The position numbers were made by a program, and so were the translations under genes. The notes beneath the pieces are model-generated. The model was not told the DNA's origin. It saw nothing but the letters and a program-made list of their open reading frames with translations, and made no database searches. From NCBI RefSeq assembly GCF_014201585.1, contig NZ_JACHES010000005.1, positions 132,248-196,247 of the forward strand: 64,000 bases of DNA. Direction: 5' to 3'. Shown here in pieces: positions 18,885 to 29,015 of this stretch. Source of the stretch: Anoxybacillus tengchongensis. Its GTDB lineage: Bacteria; Bacillota; Bacilli; Bacillales; Anoxybacillaceae. Position 1 is the first letter of the stretch, and the number at the start of each line of letters is the position of its first letter.

Positions 18885-19661
18885 ATGATTATTATGTTGT
18901 CGGGAACGAGCGATGCAAGGCAATTAGCGTTAGCCATTCGTGACGCAGGGTATGACGTATTGGCTACAGTTGTCACCGAACACGCCGCAGAACAAATGTC
19001 ATATGTCGGATTGCGTGCGCATATCGGACGTTTAAACGCGCATGAAATGGTTGAGATCATAAAACAACATAAAGCGAAAGCGATCGTTGATGCGAGCCAT
19101 CCATTTGCAGAAGAAGCGTCGCAACAAGCGATGCAAGCAGCAGAGGAAGCGAACGTTCCGTATATCCGCTATGAACGAAAAGAAAGCGTCATTATGTATG
19201 ATCGCGTTACATTCGTCGATAGCTACGAAGCGGCAGCAGAGTACGCAGCGAAAAAAAGAGGGGTCATCATGCTTACGACAGGAAGCAAAACGTTGCATAT
19301 TTTTGCAGAAAAGTTGCTCCCGCTTCCTGATGTTCGTCTCATTGCACGTATGTTGCCACGGAAAGACAATATGGAAAAGTGCGAACAATTACGCTTTCCG
19401 CAAGAAAATATTATTGCGATGCAAGGACCGTTTACGAAGCAACTAGATATGGCTTTGATGAAACATTTTGGTGTGACGCTCCTTGTAACGAAAGAAAGCG
19501 GACGAGTGGGATTTGTCGATGAAAAAATTGCAGCAGCGCAACAACTTGGCATTGAAACGGTTGTCATCCGCCGTCCGAAACTTTCTTATCCCGTCGTTTA
19601 TCATGAGTTTTCTGACGTCATTCGTGCGTTGGAAGAAATGAAAGAGAAAGGAGAAAAATAA
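18885..19661 (+). CDS. cbiJ: Cobalt-precorrin-6A reductase
   Basis: 258 residues with the CbiJ/CobK pattern: IIMLSGTSDARQLA at the N-terminus, VDASHPFAEEAS, PYIRYERK, IMLTTGSK, ARMLPR, and VTKESGRVGFVDEKIAAA near the end. It reduces the corrin ring of cobalt-precorrin-6A with NAD(P)H. Start follows GAGGTGAG and lies 10 bp after cbiX. Adjacent to cbiC, as in B. megaterium. Confidence 0.93.
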   Translation: MIIMLSGTSDARQLALAIRDAGYDVLATVVTEHAAEQMSYVGLRAHIGRLNAHEMVEIIKQHKAKAIVDASHPFAEEASQQAMQAAEEANVPYIRYERKESVIMYDRVTFVDSYEAAAEYAAKKRGVIMLTTGSKTLHIFAEKLLPLPDVRLIARMLPRKDNMEKCEQLRFPQENIIAMQGPFTKQLDMALMKHFGVTLLVTKESGRVGFVDEKIAAAQQLGIETVVIRRPKLSYPVVYHEFSDVIRALEEMKEKGEK

Positions 19662-20309
19662 ATGGATTTTCGAACAACGTTTCGCCCATTAACTGTTCAG
19701 CCAGAACAAATTGAACAAAAAAGCTTTCAAATCATTGATGATGAGATAGGAGAGCACTCATTTGCTGAACAGCAATACGCTATCGTTCAACGCGTCATTC
19801 ATGCAAGCGCCGATTTTGAGTTAGGAAAGAGTCTTTTATTTCATCCTCGTGCGATTGAAGCGGGCATTTCAGCGATTCGCGCGGGAAAAAAAGTCGTTGC
19901 TGATGTACAAATGGTACAAGTTGGAATAAACAAAGCACGTCTTGAAAAATATGGTGGGAGTGTGCACGTGTATATTTCTGATGATGATGTCATGAAAGAA
20001 GCGAAGCGATTAAACACGACGCGTGCGATTGTTGCGATGCGCAAAGCGGTGAAAGAAGCGGACGGAGGCATTTTTGCCATTGGCAATGCACCAACCGCTT
20101 TGCTTGAATTAATTCGATTAGTGAAAGAAGGAGAGGCACGCCCAGGTTTAATTATCGGTCTCCCTGTCGGCTTTGTCTCAGCAGCGGAATCGAAAGAAGA
20201 GTTAGCGAAACTGGATATTCCATTTATTACGAACATCGGAAGAAAAGGAGGGAGTACGGTGACAGTGGCCGCGTTAAATGCCTTGTCTATTTTAGCGGAG
20301 CGAGGATAA
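19662..20309 (+). CDS. cbiC: Cobalt-precorrin-8 methylmutase
   Basis: 215 residues. Family features include the early ADFELGKSLLFHPRAIEAGI segment, GKKVVADVQMVQVGINK and GIFAIGNAPTALLELIRL, then LIIGLPVGFVSAAESKEEL, which contains the substrate-binding loop. It moves the C11 methyl group to C12 to give cobyrinate. The ATG at 19662 directly follows the cbiJ stop, preceded by AAAGGAG. Confidence 0.95.
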   Translation: MDFRTTFRPLTVQPEQIEQKSFQIIDDEIGEHSFAEQQYAIVQRVIHASADFELGKSLLFHPRAIEAGISAIRAGKKVVADVQMVQVGINKARLEKYGGSVHVYISDDDVMKEAKRLNTTRAIVAMRKAVKEADGGIFAIGNAPTALLELIRLVKEGEARPGLIIGLPVGFVSAAESKEELAKLDIPFITNIGRKGGSTVTVAALNALSILAERG

Positions 20310-20311
20310 GT

Positions 20312-21424
20312 ATGGAAAAGGGAAAATTACGTGAGGGGTATACGACCGGGGCATGTGCAACGGCTGCGACAAAAGCGGCGTTATGTGCGCTTATTACCGG
20401 CATCAAACAAACAGAAGCGACAATTATGTTGCCGATCGGGCGGGAAGTCACTTTCCCGATCGTTTCTTGTGAAATGGAGAAAGATCGAGCGAGTGCGACC
20501 GTGGTGAAAGATGGGGGGGACGACCCTGATGTGACGCACGGTGCTTCCATTGTTGCGACAGTTAGCTGGATCGACGAAGGCATTCTTATTGATGGAGGAG
20601 AAGGGGTCGGTAGAGTAACAAAGCCCGGACTTCCCGTTCCAGTTGGCGAAGCGGCCATTAATCCGGTACCACGGCAAATGATGACCGATGTTGTTCACGA
20701 GTTGCTTACGGAATACGGTGTGAAGCGTGGGGTACGCATTGTTATTTCCGTACCGAACGGAGAAGAAATTGCGAAGAAAACGTTAAATGGTCGTCTCGGC
20801 ATTATTGGCGGCATTTCTATTTTAGGCACCCGCGGCATCGTCGTCCCGTTTTCGACATCTGCTTATCGAGCAAGTATTGTGCGTGCGCTTGAAGTTGCCG
20901 TCGCGTGTGGTTGTGACCATGTGGTTATTACTACAGGAGGACGAAGTGAAAAATATGCGATGATGCAATATAGCCATCTTCCAGAAGAAGCGTTTATTGA
21001 GATGGGAGATTTCGTCGGTTTTACGCTGAAACAATGTAAGCGTCTCGGTATGAAAACTATATCGCTCGTTGGGATGATGGGGAAATTTTCAAAAGTCGCT
21101 CAAGGAGTAATGATGGTGCACTCGAAAAGTGCTCCTGTCGATTTTCATTTTTTAGCAGATGTTGCGAAGCAAGCAGGTGCTCCGCCACCTCTCATTGAAG
21201 CGGTGAAACAAGCGAATACAGCGTCACAAGTTGGAGATATGATGTACGCAGCAGGATATATGTCGTTTTTCGATTTGTTATGTGATTATTGTTGTCAACA
21301 TGCGTTGCGGGAAGTGCATGGTGGAATGGTCATTGAAACGACGCTTTATACGTTAAAAGGACAACGGTTAGGAAGGGCGGTGCGAAACGATGGAGCGAAT
21401 GAAATTAATCGGAATTGGAGCTGA
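20312..21424 (+). CDS. cbiD: Cobalt-precorrin-5B C1-methyltransferase
   Basis: 370 residues. The start ([19 protein letters not shown]) is the hallmark of CbiD, followed by [28 protein letters not shown] and [11 protein letters not shown]. It adds the C1 methyl group in the anaerobic pathway after deacylation by CbiG. It lies 2 bp after cbiC and its last 35 bp overlap cbiET. Confidence 0.96.
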   Translation: MEKGKLREGYTTGACATAATKAALCALITGIKQTEATIMLPIGREVTFPIVSCEMEKDRASATVVKDGGDDPDVTHGASIVATVSWIDEGILIDGGEGVGRVTKPGLPVPVGEAAINPVPRQMMTDVVHELLTEYGVKRGVRIVISVPNGEEIAKKTLNGRLGIIGGISILGTRGIVVPFSTSAYRASIVRALEVAVACGCDHVVITTGGRSEKYAMMQYSHLPEEAFIEMGDFVGFTLKQCKRLGMKTISLVGMMGKFSKVAQGVMMVHSKSAPVDFHFLADVAKQAGAPPPLIEAVKQANTASQVGDMMYAAGYMSFFDLLCDYCCQHALREVHGGMVIETTLYTLKGQRLGRAVRNDGANEINRNWS

Positions 21425-22595
21425 TGGGACAGATTCTCTTCCTTCCCTGTATGAACGATGGATTCATGAGAGCGAGCGGCTCGTGGGCGGAGAAAGGCAG
21501 CTGTCTTTTTTTCCTCACTACAAAGGGGAAAAAATTGTTATTCGAAGCAACTTATCATCACTTTTTGAAACGCTTGTAAACGAGCCGAAAAAAACGGTCG
21601 TTTTAGCATCAGGTGATCCGTTATTTTACGGAATCGGTAGTTATTTAGCGAAAAAAGTTCCGATTGAAGTATATCCCTCTATCAGTTCACTCCAATGGGC
21701 GTTTGCGAAAATAGGGGAAAGTTGGCATGATGCGTACGTTGTTAGTTTACATGGACGTTCGATGAAAGGGTTTGCTCAGCGTATAGATGGAAAAGAAAAA
21801 GTAGCTATTTTAACAGATGAAACGAACGATCCGCGTGCGATTGCTTCATATCTTTTAGAATATGGAATGACGGAATATGAGGCGTTTGTTGGCGAAAATC
21901 TTGGTGGGGAGAACGAGCGTTGTCGCTTTTTTACATTAGAGGATATGATGCATACATCGTTTTCCCCATTAAATATCGTCGTTTTACGACGTGTAAATAA
22001 AGAACCGAGCTGGACGTTTGGTATAGAGGATGAAGAGTTTTTTCAGAGAAAACCAGAAAAAGGGCTCATTACGAAAAAAGAAGTGCGTGTATTAAGCTTG
22101 CAAGCACTTCGCCTCCATGAAAAAAGTGTCGTATGGGACATTGGTACGTGCACAGGATCGGTCGCTATTGAAGCGGCGAAAATCGCTCGGGAAGGAGCGG
22201 TATTTGCTGTTGAGAAAAACGCGTTAGATATTGAAATATGTCGGAAAAATATGAAAAAATTCCGCACAGACTTTACACTCGTGCACGGTCGAGCGCCAGA
22301 ACATTTAGAGCAGTTTCCTGATCCAGATGCCGTCTTTATTGGGGGGACATCAGGAAGTTTACGGGATATTATTGCAGTTTGTTGCACGCGGTTAAAACAA
22401 GGGGGACGCATCGTCATCAATGCGGTCACAATCGAAACGTTATATGAAGCGACAGATGCGTTACGTCATCACGGTTACGATGTCGATATTTTGCTCGCTC
22501 AGTTTTCACGAAGCAAGCCAATTTTACAATTGACACGGTTTGATGCATTAAACCCGATATATATTATTTCAGCACGAAAGGGGGAAAGCAAGTGA
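21390..22595 (+). CDS. cbiET: Fused cobalt-precorrin-7 C5/C15-methyltransferase and decarboxylase (CbiET)
   Basis: 401 residues combining CbiE (1-~195; [45 protein letters not shown]) and CbiT (~205-401; [17 protein letters not shown], then the SAM motif [15 protein letters not shown] and [10 protein letters not shown]). The fused enzyme methylates C5 and C15 and decarboxylates the C12 acetate. ATG 21390 chosen; an in-frame ATG at 21399 is less well spaced. Stop overlaps the GTG of cbiL by 4 bp. Confidence 0.94.
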   Translation: MERMKLIGIGADGTDSLPSLYERWIHESERLVGGERQLSFFPHYKGEKIVIRSNLSSLFETLVNEPKKTVVLASGDPLFYGIGSYLAKKVPIEVYPSISSLQWAFAKIGESWHDAYVVSLHGRSMKGFAQRIDGKEKVAILTDETNDPRAIASYLLEYGMTEYEAFVGENLGGENERCRFFTLEDMMHTSFSPLNIVVLRRVNKEPSWTFGIEDEEFFQRKPEKGLITKKEVRVLSLQALRLHEKSVVWDIGTCTGSVAIEAAKIAREGAVFAVEKNALDIEICRKNMKKFRTDFTLVHGRAPEHLEQFPDPDAVFIGGTSGSLRDIIAVCCTRLKQGGRIVINAVTIETLYEATDALRHHGYDVDILLAQFSRSKPILQLTRFDALNPIYIISARKGESK

Positions 22596-23293
22596 TCGGT
22601 ACGTTATATGGCATTGGTGTCGGACCGGGCGATCCAGAACTATTGACAGTCAAAGCATTTCGGCGATTGAAAGAAGCGCACGTGATTGCTTATCCAAAAA
22701 AGACGAATGGCAGTAAAAGTTATGCGCAACAAATTGTTGATGCGTACTTTTCTTCAGCGGAAAAAGAGATGCTTGGTCTCGTTTTTCCAATGACGAAAGA
22801 CGAAAATGTATTGCGTGAAAAATGGAATGAAACAGTCGAAACGGTATGGACTTATTTGCGTGAGGGGAAACATGTGGCGTTTGTGACAGAAGGCGATCCA
22901 CTTTTATATAGCACATTTATTCATTTTATGCGCACGATGCAAATAAAATATCCAGACGTGTCAATTGAAATTGTTCCCGGCATTTCATCTATAAATGGCG
23001 CAGCAGCACGCCTGCAGTTGCCGCTAGCGGACGGCGATGAAACGATCGCTATCGTTCCCGCACGCGATGATTATGATGCGATGAAAAAAGCGATTCAAGA
23101 GCACGAGTGCGTCGTATTTTTAAAAGTAGCAAAAGTCATGCCACTCCTTCTCTCTCTTTTAAAAGAGATGAATTTGGTGAAGCAAGCGGCAGTCGTGACA
23201 AAAGTGACGTCTCATGAAGAGGTCATATGGGACATTGAGCAATTAGAACATGTGTCGTTGCCATATTTAACGTTAATGGTGGTGAGAAAGTGA
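22592..23293 (+). CDS. cbiL: Cobalt-factor II C20-methyltransferase
   Basis: 233 residues. SAM-dependent tetrapyrrole methylase features: [17 protein letters not shown] at the N-terminus, [15 protein letters not shown], and [20 protein letters not shown]. CbiL methylates C20 of cobalt-sirohydrochlorin, the first methylation after cobalt insertion. GTG start overlaps cbiET by 4 bp, and the stop overlaps cbiF by 4 bp. Confidence 0.94.
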   Translation: MIGTLYGIGVGPGDPELLTVKAFRRLKEAHVIAYPKKTNGSKSYAQQIVDAYFSSAEKEMLGLVFPMTKDENVLREKWNETVETVWTYLREGKHVAFVTEGDPLLYSTFIHFMRTMQIKYPDVSIEIVPGISSINGAAARLQLPLADGDETIAIVPARDDYDAMKKAIQEHECVVFLKVAKVMPLLLSLLKEMNLVKQAAVVTKVTSHEEVIWDIEQLEHVSLPYLTLMVVRK

Positions 23294-24057
23294 AAATATA
23301 TATTGTTGGAGCTGGTCCGGGAGCGAGCGATTTAATTACAGTCAGAGGAATGAAGTTGTTGCAGCGAGCGGATGCCATTTTTTATACGGATTCGCTTGTC
23401 AATGATGAATTGCTTACATATGCAAAAAAAGACGCGCGCATTTTTCGGACATCGGGCATGCATTTAAAGCAAATTGTCTCACTTATGTGTGAAGAAGTGA
23501 GAAGCGGGAAGATGGTCGTTCGTCTTCATACAGGTGATCCATCAATTTATGGAGCAACGATGGAACAAATCGTACTTTTGAAAAAAGAAGGCATTGACGT
23601 CGAAATTGTTCCGGGAGTTAGTTCTGTATTCGCTGCTGCCGCTGCGGCGCAAATGGAGTTGACCGTACCTAATTTGACGCAAACGGTTATTTTAACACGT
23701 GCGGAAGGAAGAACACCGGTTCCAGAAAAGGAGAAGCTCACTTTGCTCGCTGAACATCATTGTACGATTGCTCTTTTTTTAAGTGCAACGTTAACAAAAA
23801 AAGTGACAGCTGCATTTCTTGAAGCTGGCTGGAGTGAGCATACCCCTGTCGTTGTTGTATATAAAGCGACGTGGCCGGACGAAAAAGTCGTGCGTTCGAC
23901 TGTTGGTACGCTTCATGAAGATATGCAGCGCCATGGCATTCGACAACATGCACTTATTTTAGCAGGTTGGGCCCTTTCTAACGAACTTGATGAATCATGT
24001 CGTTCTAAATTGTACGATGAAACATTTACACACGGCTATCGTAAAGGAGAGAAGTAA
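23290..24057 (+). CDS. cbiF: Cobalt-precorrin-4 C11-methyltransferase
   Basis: 255 residues. Methylase motifs IYIVGAGPGASDLITVRG, VVRLHTGDPSIYGATMEQ and EIVPGVSSVFAAAAAAQMELT, the last typical of CbiF/CobM. It methylates C11. GTG start within the cbiL stop; 1-bp gap to cbiG. Confidence 0.95.
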   Translation: MKIYIVGAGPGASDLITVRGMKLLQRADAIFYTDSLVNDELLTYAKKDARIFRTSGMHLKQIVSLMCEEVRSGKMVVRLHTGDPSIYGATMEQIVLLKKEGIDVEIVPGVSSVFAAAAAAQMELTVPNLTQTVILTRAEGRTPVPEKEKLTLLAEHHCTIALFLSATLTKKVTAAFLEAGWSEHTPVVVVYKATWPDEKVVRSTVGTLHEDMQRHGIRQHALILAGWALSNELDESCRSKLYDETFTHGYRKGEK

Positions 24058-24058
24058 A

Positions 24059-25138
24059 ATGTATGCCGTTGTAGCGATTACGAAACATGGGGTAGAAATC
24101 GCAAGAAAACTGTATGACCAACTTCCGCATGCGCACATTTATTACACTGATAAATTTGCAAAAGGCGACGAAGCGAAAAAAGGCATTCATTTATTTTCGG
24201 GAAACGTTCGCTTTCTGTTGGCGGAATTGTTTTCCGCATATCGCGGGCTCATTCTTATCATTTCACTCGGTGCTGTTGTGCGCATGATTGCTCCGCTATT
24301 AAAAGATAAAAAAACAGATCCTGCCGTTGTAGTGATTGATGATAAAGCAGAACATGTCATTAGTGTATTATCTGGTCATTTAGGAGGAGCCAATGAGCTG
24401 ACAAGAAAAGTGGCGAATTTGCTTGACGCTCGTCCGGTCATTACGACAGCATCCGATGTACAGCGAACGATTGCGGTTGATTTATTCGGTCGCTCGTTCG
24501 GGTGGGAATGGGAAAATGAAAACAATTTGACGCCTGTGAGCGCTGCGGTTGTTAATGAGCAACATGTTGCGATTGTACAAGAATCAGGAGAGCGCAATTG
24601 GTGGACGTATGATACGCCGATTCCATCAAACATTCGGCAGTATGCTTCGGTTGCCGAAGCGCTTGAAGCGGAGCCGGATGCGGCGCTCGTTGTGACGCAT
24701 CGCTTGCTTGAAAAAGAAGAAGAAGACATTTTACAAAACGGGGTGTTGTATCGTCCGAAAGTGATTGTCATCGGCATCGGATGCAATCGCGGAACGAGTG
24801 CAGAAGAGATTGAACGAGTGATTTGCGATACGTTGCAGCAGCTCCGCTTCTCTATGAAAAGCGTGAAAGCATTATGCACAATTGATTTAAAAAAGGACGA
24901 GGAAGGTTTATTAGCTGTCGCAAATAAATATAACTGGCCGCTTATTTTTTACACGGCAGAACAATTAAACGCTGTCCCGATCGACGAACCGTCTGAAACA
25001 GTGTTTCGTTATGTAGGGGCATACGGCGTCAGCGAACCTGCCGCGAAGCGATATAGCGGACAACAACAACTTGTTTTAACGAAGAAAAAAAGCGGTAACG
25101 TGACGATTTCCGTTGCGCTATGGGAGGGAGAGCGGTGA
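24059..25138 (+). CDS. cbiG: Cobalt-precorrin-5A hydrolase
   Basis: 359 residues from the ATG at 24059, behind AAAGGAGAG; an upstream in-frame stretch lies inside cbiF. Conserved CbiG blocks: LILIISLGAVVRMIAPLL, DPAVVVIDDKAEHVISVLSGHLGGAN, ITTASDV and VIGIGCNRGTSAEEIE. It opens the delta-lactone and releases the two-carbon fragment as acetaldehyde. GTGA overlap with cbiA. Confidence 0.94.
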   Translation: MYAVVAITKHGVEIARKLYDQLPHAHIYYTDKFAKGDEAKKGIHLFSGNVRFLLAELFSAYRGLILIISLGAVVRMIAPLLKDKKTDPAVVVIDDKAEHVISVLSGHLGGANELTRKVANLLDARPVITTASDVQRTIAVDLFGRSFGWEWENENNLTPVSAAVVNEQHVAIVQESGERNWWTYDTPIPSNIRQYASVAEALEAEPDAALVVTHRLLEKEEEDILQNGVLYRPKVIVIGIGCNRGTSAEEIERVICDTLQQLRFSMKSVKALCTIDLKKDEEGLLAVANKYNWPLIFYTAEQLNAVPIDEPSETVFRYVGAYGVSEPAAKRYSGQQQLVLTKKKSGNVTISVALWEGER

Positions 25139-26493
25139 GAAGAATTGTCGTGGCGGGAACGGGAAGTGGTGTTGGGAAAACAACGGTGACGCTCGGATTA
25201 ATGAGCGCATTTAAACAAAAAGGATATGTTGTTCAAGGATTTAAATGTGGACCAGATTACATTGATCCAACGTATCATACCGCCGTGACGGGGAGACGTT
25301 CGCGCAATTTAGATAGTTGGATGGGGAATGAAAACGTTGTGCGCGACGTATGCAAAAGAGGAAGCGAAGGAGCGGATCTTTCCATTATTGAAGGGGTTAT
25401 GGGGCTATTTGATGGAAAGTGGGCGACAACAAATGAAGGATCGACTGCGGAAATTAGCATCATGACCGAAAGCCCTGTCTTATTAGTCGTTGATTGTTCA
25501 GGAATGGCGCGTAGCGCCGCAGCGATTGTACGCGGCTTTCAATCGTTTCATGAGCGCGTTCGAATCGTTGGCGTCATTGCGAATCGGGTCGGAAGCGAAG
25601 GGCATTTTCGGCTTGTGAAAGAAGCGATTGAACAACAATGTCACATTCCTGTCGTCGGCTATTTGCAAAAAGAGAGCGATGTAACGATTCCAGAGCGCCA
25701 TTTAGGTCTTGTTCCATCTGTCGAACGAGGAGAACTTCAGCCGTTTTTTGATGAGCTTGGCAAGCGAACGTCTAAAACGGTTGATTTGGATGCAATATGG
25801 GAATTGGCGGAGGCGAATGATCTATCAAGCGCGCCTTTTTTTAAACCGAAGCAAACGTATGACGTGCGTATTGCCATCGCGAAAGATGCCGCATTTCATT
25901 TTTACTACGAAGAAAATTTGGAGATGCTTCAGGCGTATGGAGCGACGCTCGTGTACTTTTCACCGCTTGCCGGCGAACGTGTACCAGATGACGTTGACGG
26001 TTTGTACATTGGAGGGGGATTTCCAGAGGAATTTGCCGCGGAACTGGCGCGTCATGAAGAAGTAAAACAGTCGATTGTCGAAGTGATTGAAAGTGGTTTG
26101 CCGACGCTTGCGGAGTGCGGGGGATTTATGTATTTAACAGAAGGGATCGTGACGACAGCTGGGCAATATTACGAAATGGTCGGCGTCATTCCTGGGCATG
26201 TGCGCATGCAACGAACGCTTGCGGCGCTCGGCTATCGCGAAGTGATGGGAGCAGAAGGAAACTTTTTGTTTGAACAAGATCGAGCGAAAGGGCACGAATT
26301 TCATTATTCAACATTTATTCCGAGAACGGAAGGGAAGTTTGCGTATGAAGCAAAAGGGTTGCGCGGATGCAAAAAAGATGGTTATATGGACAAACGCCTC
26401 GTCGCTGGTTACGTTCATTTTTATTTTCCATCCAACCCTTCGATTGTTGAACGATGGCTGAAAACGTGTGAAGAGGTGAAGTGCGATGCGTAA
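25135..26493 (+). CDS. cbiA: Cobyrinate a,c-diamide synthase
   Basis: 452 residues from GTG 25135, behind GGGAGGGAG and overlapping the cbiG stop. N-terminal ATPase domain with P-loop GTGSGVGKTTVT, then GFKCGPDYIDPTYH; C-terminal glutamine amidotransferase domain with nucleophile Cys in LAECGGFMYL. It amidates the a and c side chains of cobyrinate using ATP and glutamine. Overlaps cbiP by 8 bp. Confidence 0.96.
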   Translation: MRRIVVAGTGSGVGKTTVTLGLMSAFKQKGYVVQGFKCGPDYIDPTYHTAVTGRRSRNLDSWMGNENVVRDVCKRGSEGADLSIIEGVMGLFDGKWATTNEGSTAEISIMTESPVLLVVDCSGMARSAAAIVRGFQSFHERVRIVGVIANRVGSEGHFRLVKEAIEQQCHIPVVGYLQKESDVTIPERHLGLVPSVERGELQPFFDELGKRTSKTVDLDAIWELAEANDLSSAPFFKPKQTYDVRIAIAKDAAFHFYYEENLEMLQAYGATLVYFSPLAGERVPDDVDGLYIGGGFPEEFAAELARHEEVKQSIVEVIESGLPTLAECGGFMYLTEGIVTTAGQYYEMVGVIPGHVRMQRTLAALGYREVMGAEGNFLFEQDRAKGHEFHYSTFIPRTEGKFAYEAKGLRGCKKDGYMDKRLVAGYVHFYFPSNPSIVERWLKTCEEVKCDA

Positions 26494-28000
26494 GGCGCTT
26501 CCGATTATGTTTCAAGGAACACATTCGGATGCTGGAAAAAGTGTCATTGCGACCGCTTTTTGCCGCATTTTTGCACGAAACGGCTGGAAGACGGCACCGT
26601 TTAAATCACAAAATATGTCGCTCAATTCATATGTGACAGTCGATGGAAAAGAAATCGGGCGCGCGCAAGGGGTACAAGCGGAAGCGGCAGGTGTGTTGGC
26701 AACGACGCATATGAACCCGATTTTAATTAAGCCGAGCCGCGATCAAGAAGCGCAAATTGTCGTGCATGGAAAACCGTATGCAAATATGAAAGCGACCGCT
26801 TATCGCAACGAGTTTTTTAATATCGGTCTTGAGCTCGTTCGACAGTCGCTCGACACATTGATGCAACAATACGATCGTCTTGTCATTGAAGGAGCTGGCA
26901 GCCCAGCGGAAGTAAATTTAAACGATCGCGAGCTCGTGAATATGCGCGTGGCGCGTATGGCGAATGCGCCTGTCGTGCTTGTTGGCGATATTGAGCGCGG
27001 TGGAGTGTTTGCGAGTTTAGTTGGCACGTTGCAGCTATTAGAGGAAAAAGACCGCAAGCGTGTCATCGGGGTCATTATTAATAAATTTCGCGGCGATGCT
27101 TCGCTTCTTCAGCCTGGATTGCGTTGGTTTGAACAATATACAGGTGTGCCGGTGCTCGGTGTTGTGCCGTACGTGCCGATGCGAATCGATGCTGAAGATT
27201 CGGTCGTGCTTTCCCGGTATGCGACAAAAAAAGACGATACGAAAGCGATTGATGTTGCGGTCATTCAATATCCGCGCCTGTCGAACTTTACAGACGTCGA
27301 TCCGTTTTTTGCTGAACCGGATTGTTCGGTGCGGTTTGTGACCGATGTGTCGGTATTAGGAGAGCCCGATATACTTATTTTGCCCGGAAGTAAAAATACG
27401 ATTGAAGACGTTCAATTTTTAAGAGAAACAGGGTTGTTTTCTGACATCCAGCGTTTGTATGAGCGAACGGATGTGACGATCATCGGCATTTGCGGCGGCT
27501 ATCAAATGCTTGGTGAGCGCATCAAAGATCCGTTTCATGTCGAAACACCGCTCGATGATATAGATGGATTAAGTTTGTTGCCGGTGGCAACGACGCTTTC
27601 GTGTGAAAAAACGACGGTGTTATGCGAAGGAAGATTAACCTATAAAAACAAAACGTTTCATGTAAAAGGATATGAAATTCATATGGGACGTTCGATCGTG
27701 AAACACGGTGAGCCACTTATTTTGCTCAACGGAAAAACAGATGGGTGTAAAACGAAAGATGAGCGCGTGATCGGAACGTATATGCACGATTTGTTTCATA
27801 ACGATGCGTTTCGTCATTACTTGTTAAATGATATGCGGTGCAAAAAACAGCTTCCACCACTAGTGGAGCGACCGCTTTATCGGCAATTACGTGAGCAAGC
27901 ATTCGATGATCTGGCAAATTGCATTGAAACACATGTCGATGTAAAAGCGATTGAACAAAAAATGATCGCATTTCAAGGGGGAGAGGATCATGCTTTATAA
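26486..28000 (+). CDS. cbiP: Cobyric acid synthase
   Basis: 504 residues. N-terminal synthetase domain (IMFQGTHSDAGKSVIATAFCRIF; APFKSQNMSLNSYVT; VIEGAGSPAEVNLNDRELVNM) and a C-terminal class-I-like amidotransferase domain with Cys in GICGGYQMLGE and the HMGRS substrate region. It amidates side chains b, d, e and g. Its presence here differs from the B. megaterium cob operon order I recall, which goes from cbiA to the uroporphyrinogen methyltransferase gene. Overlaps cobT by 11 bp. Confidence 0.95.
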   Translation: MRKALPIMFQGTHSDAGKSVIATAFCRIFARNGWKTAPFKSQNMSLNSYVTVDGKEIGRAQGVQAEAAGVLATTHMNPILIKPSRDQEAQIVVHGKPYANMKATAYRNEFFNIGLELVRQSLDTLMQQYDRLVIEGAGSPAEVNLNDRELVNMRVARMANAPVVLVGDIERGGVFASLVGTLQLLEEKDRKRVIGVIINKFRGDASLLQPGLRWFEQYTGVPVLGVVPYVPMRIDAEDSVVLSRYATKKDDTKAIDVAVIQYPRLSNFTDVDPFFAEPDCSVRFVTDVSVLGEPDILILPGSKNTIEDVQFLRETGLFSDIQRLYERTDVTIIGICGGYQMLGERIKDPFHVETPLDDIDGLSLLPVATTLSCEKTTVLCEGRLTYKNKTFHVKGYEIHMGRSIVKHGEPLILLNGKTDGCKTKDERVIGTYMHDLFHNDAFRHYLLNDMRCKKQLPPLVERPLYRQLREQAFDDLANCIETHVDVKAIEQKMIAFQGGEDHAL

Positions 28001-29015
28001 ACAAATCGGGGAAGAAGTGCGCAACTATATTGATCAACTAACAAAGCCGCGTGGCAGTCTCGGACGGCTTGAGGAACTAGCGATCGAGGTTGCGAAAATG
28101 ACAGGGGAACGTTTTCCGCGCGTGACACCGCCGGGCGTGCTCGTCTTTGCAGCCGATCACGGCATCGCAAAAGAAGGGGTGTCTGCTTATCCGCAAGAAG
28201 TAACGGCGCAAATGGTGCTTAATTTTGCACGTGGCGGAGCCGCGATTAACGTATTTAGTAAACAAATTGACGCCACGTTTGCAGTTGTCGATGTTGGTGT
28301 GGCGGTTGATATTCATGAAGAAAGCGTCATCAATGAAAAAGTGGCGTACGGAACGAACAATTTTGCGTACGAAAAAGCGATGACGAAAGAAGACGCAGAG
28401 CGAGCAGTGCAAGTCGGATATCGGCAAGGAAACCGAATGATTGACAGCGGTATTCGTTGTTTGATCGTTGGGGAAATGGGAATCGGAAATACGACAACTG
28501 CAAGTGCATTGTTAGCGGCAATGAGCGGTCGCCACGTTGCAGAGCTTGTCGGGAAAGGAACAGGCATTCATAATGAGGCGGTGAAACATAAACGGGCAGT
28601 CATTGAACGAGCACTTATGCTTCATCAGCCGAAAGCGTCTGATCCGATTGATTTATTGACAAAAATCGGCGGACTTGAAATTGCAGCGATGGCAGGGGCG
28701 ATGATTGCAGCGGCGGAGCGGCGCATTCCAATTTTGCTTGACGGTTTTATTTGTACCGTTGCCGCACTTGTTGCGACACGTTTTGATGAAGACGTCGTTC
28801 ATTATATGATTGCTAGTCATGAGTCTGTGGAGCCAGGGCATCGCATCGCCCTTCAGTTGTTAAACAAAGAGCCGCTCGTTCGTTTACATATGCGCCTTGG
28901 CGAAGGAAGCGGAGCAGCGGTCGCCTTTCCGATTGTCAATATGGCAATGGCGATGCTTCGTATGGCGACATTTTCGTCAGCTAACGTATCAACTGGGAGC
29001 GATCATCATGAATAA
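27990..29015 (+). CDS. cobT: Nicotinate-nucleotide--dimethylbenzimidazole phosphoribosyltransferase
   Basis: 341 residues. Family blocks: LTKPRGSLGRLEELAIEVA, VLVFAADHGIAKEGVSAYP, VTAQMVLNFARGGAAINVF, GEMGIGNTTTASAL and the C-terminal HMRLGEGSGAAVAFP with the catalytic glutamate. It activates the lower-ligand base as its alpha-ribotide. It is the only nucleotide-loop gene in this operon; cobU, cobS and cbiB are not in the window. Overlaps cobA by 8 bp. Confidence 0.95.
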   Translation: MLYKQIGEEVRNYIDQLTKPRGSLGRLEELAIEVAKMTGERFPRVTPPGVLVFAADHGIAKEGVSAYPQEVTAQMVLNFARGGAAINVFSKQIDATFAVVDVGVAVDIHEESVINEKVAYGTNNFAYEKAMTKEDAERAVQVGYRQGNRMIDSGIRCLIVGEMGIGNTTTASALLAAMSGRHVAELVGKGTGIHNEAVKHKRAVIERALMLHQPKASDPIDLLTKIGGLEIAAMAGAMIAAAERRIPILLDGFICTVAALVATRFDEDVVHYMIASHESVEPGHRIALQLLNKEPLVRLHMRLGEGSGAAVAFPIVNMAMAMLRMATFSSANVSTGSDHHE